Shown here piece by piece: positions 45,308 to 53,808 of a stretch of 64,000 bases of DNA. Both the position numbers and the translations under genes were made by a program. The stretch is from Finegoldia magna (lineage in GTDB: Bacteria; Bacillota; Clostridia; Tissierellales; Peptoniphilaceae), in NCBI RefSeq assembly GCF_003182075.1, contig NZ_QGTH01000002.1, positions 50,397 through 114,396 of the forward strand. Reading direction: 5' to 3'. Under the pieces are notes generated by a model. The model worked only from the letters and a program-made list of their open reading frames with translations, ran no database searches and was not told the DNA's origin. Numbering within the stretch: the stretch's first letter is position 1; each line of letters begins with the position of its first letter.

Positions 45308-45835
45308 TTATTTCCTCCTTCCTAAATAAATATTATTTCTATAGTTAATCAAGATATCTAATACCTCTTTCAATGTATCTACAATATATTCTCCCTGTCG
45401 GTATCTCCTTTTCTCTACTATAACTCGAACTTGGTCCTTAGATTCAACCACATCTATTATTCTTTTAGGATATTGAACCCATTTCCCTATCTCCTGATAT
45501 TCTTGATTCATAATAATAAATGTTGGTGTAATAACTTTTTCATTAGGCATAAACTTACTGTAACTATCTGTATCTATTACTTTAAGTTTTATATTTTCAT
45601 TATTTTTTTCTAACCAATGAACTACAGGAATATTAATTATAGAATCAATACACCAGTTTTCTCCAATCGCAAGTATATTAAATTTGCTTGTTATACTACT
45701 AACCTTTTCTAAATATCTCTCTAAATTTAAATAATTTCTTATCGCATTATTAGCATAATTCTTATATCTATCCTGAGCAGTATCGTAAAATTGTTGAAAA
45801 GTAACTCCAGAGTTAAATATTTGCTTGTATTTCAA
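45308..45835 (-). CDS. Thioredoxin-fold protein (Thioredoxin_9 type)
   Basis: 175 residues, start TTG with AGGAGG 9 nt upstream. The core strand ILAIGENWCIDSIINIPVVHWL near residue 53 matches the EDWCGDA-type motif of the Thioredoxin_9 family, with a single active-site Cys. VITPTFIIMNQEYQEIGKWVQYP supplies the cis-Pro (TPT) and final strands. First gene of a two-gene operon with the putative selenoprotein, whose start is one base after this stop. It could reduce the metallochaperone's Cys-Sec pair or deliver electrons to a metal-handling step. This is inference from coupling. Confidence 0.8.
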   Translation of the reverse strand: MKYKQIFNSGVTFQQFYDTAQDRYKNYANNAIRNYLNLERYLEKVSSITSKFNILAIGENWCIDSIINIPVVHWLEKNNENIKLKVIDTDSYSKFMPNEKVITPTFIIMNQEYQEIGKWVQYPKRIIDVVESKDQVRVIVEKRRYRQGEYIVDTLKEVLDILINYRNNIYLGRRK

Positions 45836-45856
45836 ATTGTCACTTCCTCCTAAAAA

Positions 45857-45885
45857 AGTAAGTTACTCCATATAATTTACTTACT
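45857..45885. promoter_or_regulatory. Dyad upstream of the thioredoxin-selenoprotein operon
   Basis: Perfect 7-bp arms AGTAAGT / ACTTACT separated by 15 bp (arms extendable with mismatches), immediately upstream of the AGGAGG of the thioredoxin gene. It could be a metal-responsive operator or an RNA hairpin controlling translation. Confidence 0.45.
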
Positions 45886-46062
45886 ATTTATCTAATTAAA
45901 TTTTACCCTTTGCTCTACTAAGATATTCAACTTGAACATAACTATACTGATGCGTAACTAACTATTACCTTAAATATGATTGTATTAGATAATTATCAAC
46001 TATTCAAGAGCTAATGTCCTTACCTCTCATGCACTGCTCACAGCAATTAGACCCTAATTACT

Positions 46063-46565
46063 CTAAGCAATGCACGAAATATATTTAGTTAAAGTTCCTG
46101 AAACCGTTGATTTATTAACACAAACTGCACCCATCACTATTATGACACGTTCCCCACATGTCGGATCGTATACTTTGTTAATGCTTGTTTTGCCGTCCAT
46201 TACAAGCTTTGCCAAAAGCTTTGACACTGTTTGTGGAGTGAAGAATTCTCCTCCTGATTTTCCTGCATTACTTGCATAGTTGGATATCAAATATTCGTAT
46301 GCGTCTCCTATGACGTCTCCATTTGTTTTTGCAAAGTTAAGTGTGCCAGGGTCAGCATTATTTTGGAAATTATTTCATTTTGCTTTTGGGGGCCGGCCTA
46401 ATTTTTTTAACAAAGGTATATGTCTTCAAATAAGTTTTCTTAGGCTGGGTCTGATTGTTCCAGGTCACGAAAGCCTTGTTGCAAATCTTCTAGTGAAATC
46501 TTTTATTTTTTATTTCCTTGACTAGGGCGCCAAAGTTTTTGGTAGAGCTCTTGTGTCCTGATCAT
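46063..46565 (-). pseudogene. Type I methyltransferase HsdM, decayed
   Basis: From ATG 46565 (GGAGG upstream) several frames follow with stops and shifts. First come MIRTQELYQKLW and DLEQSDPA, then ENLFEDIY, matching the HsdM N-terminal helical region. Next [20 protein letters not shown] leads into [20 protein letters not shown], the SAM-dependent methylase entry motif, and VYDPTCG (motif I region). After that the sequence leaves the family and stops at 46063. The catalytic NPPF region is missing. Non-functional. The 45,836-46,060 gap below it holds only the dyad described separately and AT-rich DNA. Confidence 0.85.
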
Positions 46566-46693
46566 TGTATACCTCCGTCTTTATTTTTTTCTTATGTATA
46601 AGACTTTATTTAATTCAACCACATAACTTTACTAAATATGCTATTACAAACCATTTTAATACATTATGCAAAAAGGTTTATTAAAAGGATCCT

Positions 46694-46722
46694 TTGTCTT
46701 TTGCTAAATTAAAGACTATAAT
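46694..46722 (+). promoter_or_regulatory. Promoter of the PD-(D/E)XK gene
   Basis: TTGTCT (46694-46699), a 17-nt spacer and TATAAT (46717-46722), about 60 nt before an AAGGGG ribosome-binding site and the ATG at 46793. Confidence 0.7.
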
Positions 46723-46792
46723 TATACTAACATGATTTAATTGATTACAACACAACTGAAATCCAGTTATAAATATTTTTTAAGGGGTTTTT

Positions 46793-48040
46793 ATGAATAA
46801 TTTTTTTTACGAGCTAAAATTAATCTACAACAAATACAAGCTTTTGGATAAGATGAAGTCGGATTTTAATATTTTTTCCCAACTTTTAAATCCCTATGAT
46901 GAGGTTAACCTCCACTCCAAACTTATTTATTCGATTTTAAACGATTGCAAGTTTAAAAAAGAATTTATGTTGAGCTTTTTAAAGACTACAGACATAATAT
47001 CAGCTGATGATGTAAGTCCTAATGATTTTAAAATCATAGATGTTGAGAGAGAAAAAATTTTTTCAAATGGACGATTGGACTTATTTATTTCTTGCAAGGT
47101 CAAGGATAAAAATTATGTAATCATTATTGAAAACAAAATTTTTGCTCGTGACCAATATGAGCAAATGGACAGGTATATAGAATTCGCTAACAATTACCAG
47201 GCCGATATCAAAAAAGTTTTTTACTTGACTCTTCTTGGCAATGCTCCATCTGAGGATAGTGCAAGCAACTTAGACCAGGTAAATTTGATTTCCTATGACA
47301 ATGAAATTTTAACCTGGATTGAAAATTGTATTAAAATTTCTGCCCGAGAGCCTGCCCTTAGGGAAGTGCTTATTCAGTATGCAGACTTGTTAGAAAAAAT
47401 AACTGGAAAGGATGTAGATTACACTATGGATGTTAAAAACTTTTTATTGGAATCCCCTGAAAATTTTAATATGGCAAACAGCATACAGCCTGCTATCATC
47501 GATGCCAAGACAAACCTACAAATGAGGTTTTGGACTAAACTTGAAAATTCTCTAGACGAAATGTTGAAAAATTTCCCTGACCTCAATTATAGAAAAGTCG
47601 ATCGAGACGAAGACCTTGGGCCATTTAATCCTTGGTATTCTGAAACAATTATAAAAAATTTCTATCACAAGGCTAAAAAAACATCTTATTATGGAATTAT
47701 CTACAGTTTGGGCCAAGTTAAAGATATTGGGGAACTATTTTTAAAATTTGAATATGATAGAAACTGGTATTTATACTATGGGCTAAGACTTCAAATCAAA
47801 AATATAAACACAGAGTCCAAGTCATATGAATTACTTAAAAACAAACTTATAAGTAGTGATTATAAATTTTCAGATTGGTGGTTCGGATGGAAAAGTATAA
47901 AGGCAAATGAAAAGGACATTAATTTCACTGATATGGACCCTGACCTTGTATGTATTCTAATGGACGACGATAATCTTGATAATCTAATTAAAAAGATTAC
48001 AGAAAAAGTCGAAGCCTTTATCCATATAATTGTAGATTAA
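46793..48040 (+). CDS. PD-(D/E)XK nuclease family protein
   Basis: 415 residues. The nuclease-fold core is near residues 85-130: GRLDLFISCKVKDKNYVIII followed by ENKIFARDQYEQMDRY. This gives the D-(x)n-E-x-K motif with a downstream Q-x-x-x-Y, typical of the PDDEXK_4 family of unknown role. The C-terminal half is unrecognised, rich in Trp/Tyr and probably a separate fold. Stands alone on the plus strand, opposite to the broken type I restriction genes around it, with its own promoter. Such proteins are commonly found in defence or mobile regions, so a phage- or DNA-targeting role is possible but unproven. Confidence 0.85.
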   Translation: MNNFFYELKLIYNKYKLLDKMKSDFNIFSQLLNPYDEVNLHSKLIYSILNDCKFKKEFMLSFLKTTDIISADDVSPNDFKIIDVEREKIFSNGRLDLFISCKVKDKNYVIIIENKIFARDQYEQMDRYIEFANNYQADIKKVFYLTLLGNAPSEDSASNLDQVNLISYDNEILTWIENCIKISAREPALREVLIQYADLLEKITGKDVDYTMDVKNFLLESPENFNMANSIQPAIIDAKTNLQMRFWTKLENSLDEMLKNFPDLNYRKVDRDEDLGPFNPWYSETIIKNFYHKAKKTSYYGIIYSLGQVKDIGELFLKFEYDRNWYLYYGLRLQIKNINTESKSYELLKNKLISSDYKFSDWWFGWKSIKANEKDINFTDMDPDLVCILMDDDNLDNLIKKITEKVEAFIHIIVD

Positions 48041-48110
48041 TCTTGTCTTATTTTTAGTTTGTGTAAACAAGCTAAGATTAAATAAAAATTTTATTCTGAA
48101 AAGAGCTATT

Positions 48111-48356
48111 ATGAGCAAATTAAACAAATCCTATTTTCAAACTCTCAAGGGCAAGAATCTTGCTTTCAAAGAGGTAAAGTCGGGCGAGGATATTTCCGTC
48201 CAAATCGTTAAAAACTTCCCTGACTTCAAGGTGCAAGTTTTAAAGAGCAGGTCTTTTATAAAGGATACGATTAAGGTGAAATTCATTGAACATTTCCTAG
48301 ATGTAAAAATCCAAGTTGTCGATAAATTTGGCGACTTCTCAATCTACATGCAATAA
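48111..48356 (+). CDS. Small hypothetical protein
   Basis: 81 residues, unrecognised. Two similar halves are visible, IVKNFPDFKVQVL and QVVDKFGDFSIYM, suggesting a repeated beta-hairpin. No signal peptide. Weak ribosome-binding site (AAAGAGC). 70 nt after the nuclease gene and before a terminator, so it may share that transcript. Confidence 0.6.
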   Translation: MSKLNKSYFQTLKGKNLAFKEVKSGEDISVQIVKNFPDFKVQVLKSRSFIKDTIKVKFIEHFLDVKIQVVDKFGDFSIYMQ

Positions 48357-48370
48357 TTTTACAAGCAAAA

Positions 48371-48397
48371 AACGGTGGATAACCACCGCTTTTTTAT
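48371..48397 (+). terminator. Terminator after the small hypothetical gene
   Basis: CGGTGG / CCACCG stem with a 4-nt loop followed by a T run. Confidence 0.8.
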
Positions 48398-48404
48398 TTG
48401 CTTT

Positions 48405-48612
48405 TTATTTTTTCCTTATCCACGGAAGGATTCTATTTACTTTTTTACAGTATTCGATGTATTCTTTGCCGAATTTTCCGCGCAACCATTTTTCTTCTGT
48501 CGCTGTCATTAGTTTGTAGCATTCAAAGGAGACGCCCAAATTTTTCTGTGAAGTTCCGCTCTTTGTGCTGATTCGTTATTTTCATTTGATACTACTGACA
48601 TTTTCATCTCTC
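48405..48612 (-). pseudogene. Fused gene fragments: HsdM start and isoprenylcysteine methyltransferase tail
   Basis: Starting at ATG 48603, the frame reads SNENNESAQRAELHRKIWA, the N-terminus of an HsdM protein, then breaks. In another frame it continues CYKLMTATEEKWLRGKFGKE and EYCKKVNRILPWIRKK to a stop at 48405. That is the C-terminus of an isoprenylcysteine carboxyl methyltransferase (E-E-K-x-L-x-x-x-F-G-x-x-Y-x-x-Y). Neither part is functional. It shows that a deletion or recombination joined two unrelated genes here. Confidence 0.7.
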
Positions 48613-48730
48613 CTATTTATGTTAATTTCTTATTATGTTTTTTAAAATTTTATGTAATATTTCATTTTAATTATATCATATAATTAATTGACTATATTGT
48701 GTTTTATCTTTATTTTCTTGCAATAAAAAA

Positions 48731-48756
48731 CCAACACATTTTTAAAAATGCGTTGG
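48731..48756 (-). terminator. Terminator after the KdgT-like gene
   Basis: CCAACGCATTTTTAAAAATGTGTTGG on the minus strand forms a 13-bp stem with one mismatch, followed by six T. The 48,613-48,730 gap holds only AT-rich DNA. Confidence 0.85.
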
Positions 48757-48764
48757 CTTTTGTT

Positions 48765-49706
48765 TTATTTATTCTCTTCTTTTTGTTTTTCTCCAGTGTA
48801 TAGTTTATTGCACAAGAATGGTGAAACAAACGATGAAATTATTACGCCGAATGTTACAATGGCTGCTGCTCTTGGTGCATAAACTGTTAATGAAGGATCA
48901 TTTGCTGCCATTATCATTGGAATACTTGCAGATAATCCTGCAATTGTAGACAATCCACCTGCGGATACTCCATCTCTTTTCAAAACTTTTCTTTCGACAA
49001 ATAGCATTGGCAAGAATATCAAAATATAATAAACTACTGCCATTATTACTCCTGAAAATCCTGCTTTGACTGCTTCAAATAAATCGATGCTATTACCAAC
49101 AGACCAACCTAGAGCAAAAATCATGAATGGCATTCCTGTTGAGATAAATTTTCCCAAATCTTTGTCTATATTTCCTATTGCAACTCCTAAAACCAATGGA
49201 ATTACCAATGAAACTATTGACATGTAATCCACACTTGTCGGTTGAGAAAGTCCGAAAATAAGCATTGCTATGGCTGGAGTTGCAAAAAGCGATATAAATC
49301 CGAACGCTGACATGTCAACTTCATCTCCACAGTCTTCCATTATTGCCAAGAACAACGAAGGATTTAGTGATGTTAATGTACAAATAAATCCTATTAAACT
49401 AATTCCTAAAACTCCTTGCATACCAAAAAATTTGAAAAACAAAATTGCAAATAAAGCTGTAACTGCTGTTCTTACTAAAATTAATAGTCCATAGATTTTA
49501 ACCACACTTTTGATACTACTCAATTTGACTGTACAGCCAGATATAAATATTGTAGCTCCTAAAATGAATCCCAAACTCGATGGGCCAAAGAACGATTCAG
49601 TTACTCCACCGATTTTGAATAGATTCGGGAAAAATGTATGGATTAATGCCGATATCATCATCGGCACTAATAACGTTCCTCCAGGAATTTTTTTCATTAA
49701 TTTCAT
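48765..49706 (-). CDS. 2-keto-3-deoxygluconate permease family transporter
   Basis: 313 residues, about ten membrane segments. KIPGGTLLVPMMISALIHTFFP at the start and AGGLSTIAGLSASIPMIMAAN and SFVSPFLCNKLYTG near the end match the KdgT family. It lies 15 nt after an M20 hydrolase in one operon. With no pectin or hexuronate catabolic genes nearby, the true substrate may be another organic acid or the product of the M20 enzyme. This substrate link is inferred. Confidence 0.88.
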   Translation of the reverse strand: MKLMKKIPGGTLLVPMMISALIHTFFPNLFKIGGVTESFFGPSSLGFILGATIFISGCTVKLSSIKSVVKIYGLLILVRTAVTALFAILFFKFFGMQGVLGISLIGFICTLTSLNPSLFLAIMEDCGDEVDMSAFGFISLFATPAIAMLIFGLSQPTSVDYMSIVSLVIPLVLGVAIGNIDKDLGKFISTGMPFMIFALGWSVGNSIDLFEAVKAGFSGVIMAVVYYILIFLPMLFVERKVLKRDGVSAGGLSTIAGLSASIPMIMAANDPSLTVYAPRAAAIVTFGVIISSFVSPFLCNKLYTGEKQKEENK

Positions 49707-49721
49707 AATAAAATCCCCCTT

Positions 49722-50906
49722 TTATTTTTCGTTCAAATACTTCAAAGCCACAGCTCCCATTGCCTTTGCTGCGATAATCATAGAATCTTCGTTGATTGTG
49801 AATTTTGGATGGTGATGTGGATATGCTTTGCCATCTGGTTTCGCTCCAATATAGAAGAAACTTGCTGGAATTTTTTGTGAATAATATGAAAAGTCTTCTG
49901 ATTGTGCTTGTGGACCACAATCTTCAACGCCATCAACTTCAGGAATGTTTGCTTCTTTTACAGCATCAACCACAAGTTGTGTCATTTCATCGTCATTCAT
50001 CAAAACTGGATAATCATTTTTGTAATCCAATTCGATTTCACAACTATATGCCTTTGCCAATCCTTCGCAAATATTTTTAACTTCTTTTTCTATAAGTACT
50101 CTTGCATCATCAGACATGCATCTAACGTCTCCTTCAAGAGTTACTGAGTCTTTAATTATATTAAATTGACCTTTACCATCAAATGAACCAATAGTTACAA
50201 CGCCTGGAGTCATTGGGTTTAGTCTTCTTGAAACAATAGTTTGCAAACTCATAACCAAATTACTAGCAATAACGATAGCATCATTTGCTTCGTGAGGTGC
50301 AGCGCCGTGTCCACCGGTTCCTTTTACTGTCGCAACGAATTTCGCACGAGCTTGTTGTGTAGGACCCTTGTGGTAATAGACTTTCCCAAAATCCAATTGA
50401 CTCATGACGTGACATCCAAATATATTATCAACGCCATCCAAAACGCCATCTTTAATCATAAAACTTGATCCTCCTGGTGGCATTTCTTCTGCTGGTTGGT
50501 GAATGATTACAATTTTACCGGAAAAATCATCCTTCATTTCTACCAAACAATCTGCCAAAGTCATCATATATGCAGTGTGTGCATCGTGACCACAAGCATG
50601 CATTACGCCCTTATTTTTAGAAGCATAGTCAAGTCCAGTATCTTCTGTAATTGGAAGTGCATCAAAATCTGCCCTCAAAGCTACAGTTTTTCCTGGCTTA
50701 CCAGAGTCAATCGTAACCTTTATTCCATATCCTCCGATATTTTTTTCAACCTTTACATCATTGTTATTTTCATAGTGCTTGTAAATATATTCACTAGTTT
50801 CCTTTTCTTCATAAGAAAGTTCAGGATGTTCGTGAAGCCATCTTCTGTCATTAAACATATCATCTTTCTTTGAATCAATCAAAGAAAATAATTTATCATA
50901 ATTCAT
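49722..50906 (-). CDS. M20 family metallo-amidohydrolase
   Basis: 394 residues from ATG 50906, chosen because GGGGG lies 8 nt upstream and MNYDKLFSLID is the usual family start; the longer frame adds 19 unrelated residues. Zinc ligands appear in HACGHDAHTAYM near residue 95, EEMPPGGS near 128 and DCGPQAQSEDFSYY near 350. RRWLHEHPELSYEE is the family N-terminal motif. It cleaves N-acyl amino acids or hippurate-type amides. First in an operon with the KdgT-like permease, suggesting uptake and hydrolysis of one substrate class. Confidence 0.92.
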   Translation of the reverse strand: MNYDKLFSLIDSKKDDMFNDRRWLHEHPELSYEEKETSEYIYKHYENNNDVKVEKNIGGYGIKVTIDSGKPGKTVALRADFDALPITEDTGLDYASKNKGVMHACGHDAHTAYMMTLADCLVEMKDDFSGKIVIIHQPAEEMPPGGSSFMIKDGVLDGVDNIFGCHVMSQLDFGKVYYHKGPTQQARAKFVATVKGTGGHGAAPHEANDAIVIASNLVMSLQTIVSRRLNPMTPGVVTIGSFDGKGQFNIIKDSVTLEGDVRCMSDDARVLIEKEVKNICEGLAKAYSCEIELDYKNDYPVLMNDDEMTQLVVDAVKEANIPEVDGVEDCGPQAQSEDFSYYSQKIPASFFYIGAKPDGKAYPHHHPKFTINEDSMIIAAKAMGAVALKYLNEK

Positions 50907-51109
50907 ATAAAATTCCCCCTTCTTACTTCTATATATACCCAATTTTTGATAAAAATTATCCATTGGGAATGTTTAAGTTTAATTGTCGACTGCTTTGAAA
51001 TCAAAAATAAAGTCCTAAATTATTGGTCAGTCTGTCTAAATTATATCCTCAATTTGTTCTAACCTATGAACACGTTGATATATTAACAGTATAATAACAT
51101 AAAAAATTA

Positions 51110-51129
51110 CAGGCAATTTTCATTGCCTG
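51110..51129 (-). terminator. Terminator of the methionine operon
   Basis: CAGGCAAT / ATTGCCTG stem with a 4-nt loop, followed on the minus strand by TAATTTTTTA. Confidence 0.82.
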
Positions 51130-51158
51130 CAATTTATAAAAATGAGATATATGATTAC

Positions 51159-52274
51159 TTATTTTCCCCAAACTTTTTCAGCTATTTTTTTGATTAATTT
51201 TAGTTTTTCCCATTGTTGGTCAACTGTTAATATGTTTCCATTTTCGTTAGATGAAAATCCACATTGTGGACTTAGACACAATCTATCAAGAGATATGAAT
51301 TCAGATGCTTTGTGAATTCTAGCGATGATTTCATCTTCGTCTTCGAGTTGTCCTCTTTTTGATGTGATAAGTCCAAGTACAACTTTTTTATCTTTCGAAA
51401 CGTATTTCAATGGTTCAAATCCGCCGGATCTTTCGTCGTCGTATTCAAGATAAAATGCATCTACGTTTTCTTGTGCAAATAATATTTGTGCGATTTTATC
51501 GTAGGCACCACTTGCTGCATATGTTGATTCGTAATTTCCTCTGCAAACGTGCGTTGTTATTGTCAAATCTTCTGGTCTGTCTTCAAGTGCTAAGTTATTA
51601 ATTCTCAAATATTTGTTAGCTTCATCATCCAATGAAACTGATTCGCCGTATTTTCTGTTGATATAATCAGAATCTACTAACATTCCCCATGTGCAATCGT
51701 CAAATTGTATGTTTCTGCATCCTGCTTCATACAAATCCTTGATAACTTGTTTGTAAGCCCTCGCGATATCTTGTTCCAACTTTTCATAATCTGGATAGAT
51801 TTTTTTCGTAATTTCTGCATTATCTTCTCTGAATAATTCTACAAGTAATTGTGCTGGTGCAGGTATGGTTTGTTTTGCGATTGTGTTTTCATCTTCGAAT
51901 TGTTTTACGAATTTGAAATGTTCTACAAATGGATGATTTTCGCCTGTGATTTTTCCTTCAACTTGTACTGATGTATGGTAAGTTTCCTTGCCATGGAAAT
52001 AATATCCATGGTCAAGTTCAACTCTTTTTATTCCGTTAAGTCCCCAGAAGAAATCCAAATGCCAGCTTTTTCTTCTGAATTCTCCATCAGTTATTACGTG
52101 ATAGCCCAATTCCTTTTGTTTATCAATTAATTGTTTGATACATTCATCTTCAATTTCTGTTAGTTCTTGTTTTGTGATTATTTCTTTTTCGAAGTCCGAT
52201 CTTGCCTTTAGTAATTTTTCATCTCTCAAGAAACTTCCTACATAATCATATCTAAATGGTACGTGTAAACTCAT
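51159..52274 (-). CDS. MetE C-domain-like methionine synthase family protein
   Basis: About 371 residues, related to the C-terminal half of cobalamin-independent methionine synthase (YxjG/YxjH type). It opens PFRYDYVGSFLRDEKLLKAR. GYHVITDGEFRRKSWHLDFFW carries the substrate-binding region. Zinc-ligand positions lie in THVCRGNYES (His, Cys) and LSPQCGFSS (Cys) near the end. Stand-alone members use homocysteine with a methyl donor other than folate triglutamate in some cases; donor unknown here. The ATG at 52274 has GGGGGA 8 nt upstream. In the T-box operon with metNIQ, so methionine-responsive. Confidence 0.92.
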   Translation of the reverse strand: MSLHVPFRYDYVGSFLRDEKLLKARSDFEKEIITKQELTEIEDECIKQLIDKQKELGYHVITDGEFRRKSWHLDFFWGLNGIKRVELDHGYYFHGKETYHTSVQVEGKITGENHPFVEHFKFVKQFEDENTIAKQTIPAPAQLLVELFREDNAEITKKIYPDYEKLEQDIARAYKQVIKDLYEAGCRNIQFDDCTWGMLVDSDYINRKYGESVSLDDEANKYLRINNLALEDRPEDLTITTHVCRGNYESTYAASGAYDKIAQILFAQENVDAFYLEYDDERSGGFEPLKYVSKDKKVVLGLITSKRGQLEDEDEIIARIHKASEFISLDRLCLSPQCGFSSNENGNILTVDQQWEKLKLIKKIAEKVWGK

Positions 52275-52297
52275 TTTCAATCTCCCCCTAATTATTT

Positions 52298-53140
52298 CTA
52301 TTTTGCTGGAATTATTTCTCCATCAAATTTTTCTTCAATATATTTTCTAACTTCGTCTGATTGGAATGCTTCCAATACTTTCTTGTAAGTTTCGTTGTCT
52401 TTGTCTTCTTCTCTTGCAGCTATGATGTTTGCAAATGGGTTTCCTTCTGATTTTTCGATTGCAATAGCATCTTTCTTTGGTGATAATTTTGCTTCTAATG
52501 CAAAGTTTGAATTGATTACAGCAATTGCAGCGTCTTCGTATGCTCTTGGAATAGTTGCTGCTTCTACAGCTGTGAATTTTAAGTTTTTAGGATTTTCCGC
52601 AATATCTTTTTCAGTAGCTTCTAATCCTGCATTTTCTTTTAATTTGATTACTTTGTTATCTTCTAATATTTTTAATGCTCTTGCTCCATTTGTAGCATCG
52701 TTAGGAATTATAACTTCGTCACCGTCTTTTAATTCATCTAAAGATTTGTATTTTTTAGAATATATTCCCATTGGTTCCAAGTGAACTGCTCCCAATGATA
52801 CTAATTTTGTTCCTCTTTCCTTGTTGAAGTTATCCAAGTAAGGAATGTGTTGGTAGAAGTTCAAGTCAATATCTTTTTCTTGAAGTGATGTGTTTGGTGT
52901 TACATAATCATCAAATTCTTTGATTTCTAGTTCAATTCCTTCTTTTGCTAAGATTTCTTTTGCTTTTTCTGCTATTTCTTTGTGAGGTGCTGGAGATACT
53001 CCAATCACAACCTTCTTGTTTTCTGTAGTTTGTGATTCTTGTTTTGTGCTTTGTCCGTCTTCTTTTTTGCTTTCTTTTTTAGCACATGATGTTAATACCA
53101 ATGCTAATGCCAATACTACTAATAAAATTTTCTTTTTCAT
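52298..53140 (-). CDS. metQ: Methionine ABC transporter substrate-binding lipoprotein
   Basis: 280 residues from ATG 53140 (AGGAG 8 nt upstream). Signal peptide with lipobox LTSC at residue 20-23, then a Lys/Gln/Glu-rich linker. NLPA family fold with KVVIGVSPAPHKEIAEKAKE, DDYVTPNTSLQEKDIDLNFYQHIPYLDNF and the methionine-site aromatic/Arg region. Third gene of metN-metI-metQ. Confidence 0.96.
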   Translation of the reverse strand: MKKKILLVVLALALVLTSCAKKESKKEDGQSTKQESQTTENKKVVIGVSPAPHKEIAEKAKEILAKEGIELEIKEFDDYVTPNTSLQEKDIDLNFYQHIPYLDNFNKERGTKLVSLGAVHLEPMGIYSKKYKSLDELKDGDEVIIPNDATNGARALKILEDNKVIKLKENAGLEATEKDIAENPKNLKFTAVEAATIPRAYEDAAIAVINSNFALEAKLSPKKDAIAIEKSEGNPFANIIAAREEDKDNETYKKVLEAFQSDEVRKYIEEKFDGEIIPAK

Positions 53141-53151
53141 TTTTACCACTC

Positions 53152-53808
53152 CTAAATATTTTTTTTGTTTAATTTATTTGAAATTTTTGTACCTGATATT
53201 TGTACAATTTCAACCAAGATTATAATTACAACTACTGCCCACAATAATACTTCTGTGTTAAATCTGTCGTAGCCGTATCTTTTTGCCAAGGCTCCCAAGC
53301 CTCCTCCACCGATTGTTCCTGCCATTGCAGAATATCCAATCAGTGTGATCATTAAGTTTGTTATTGCCAACACTAATTGTGGCAATGATTCTGGAATCAA
53401 TACTTTTGTCAATATGTTAAAATTACTTGCTCCCATTGATTTTGACGCTTCAATGATTCCTCTATCCACATTCAAGAATTCTTGTTCGAATAATCTCGCC
53501 AAAAATGGAATTGCACCGACTGTCAATGGAACGATGGATGCTGATGTTCCTATTTTTGTTCCGACAATCAACTTGGATAGTGGAAGTAATACAATCATCA
53601 ATATGATGAATGGAAATGATCTTGTAATGTTAACTATTACATCCAACACAGCGTATAGTTTTGGTTTTGGATTAAGTCCAGATTTTCCAGTTGTATATAA
53701 AATAAGTGCCAATGGAAGGCCAAATAAAATTGTGAAAAACGTACTAACTAAAATCATGTACAATGTCTCGCCTGTGGCTTCTAATACCAAATGTAATAAA
53801 TCATCCAT
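53152..53808 (-). CDS. metI: Methionine ABC transporter permease
   Basis: 218 residues, five membrane segments. The EAA coupling loop is visible as IIEASKSMGASNFNILTKVLIPESLPQL. AMAGTIGGGGLGALAKRYGYDRF is the MetI signature. Overlaps metN at the stop/start. Confidence 0.97.
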   Translation of the reverse strand: MDDLLHLVLEATGETLYMILVSTFFTILFGLPLALILYTTGKSGLNPKPKLYAVLDVIVNITRSFPFIILMIVLLPLSKLIVGTKIGTSASIVPLTVGAIPFLARLFEQEFLNVDRGIIEASKSMGASNFNILTKVLIPESLPQLVLAITNLMITLIGYSAMAGTIGGGGLGALAKRYGYDRFNTEVLLWAVVVIIILVEIVQISGTKISNKLNKKNI

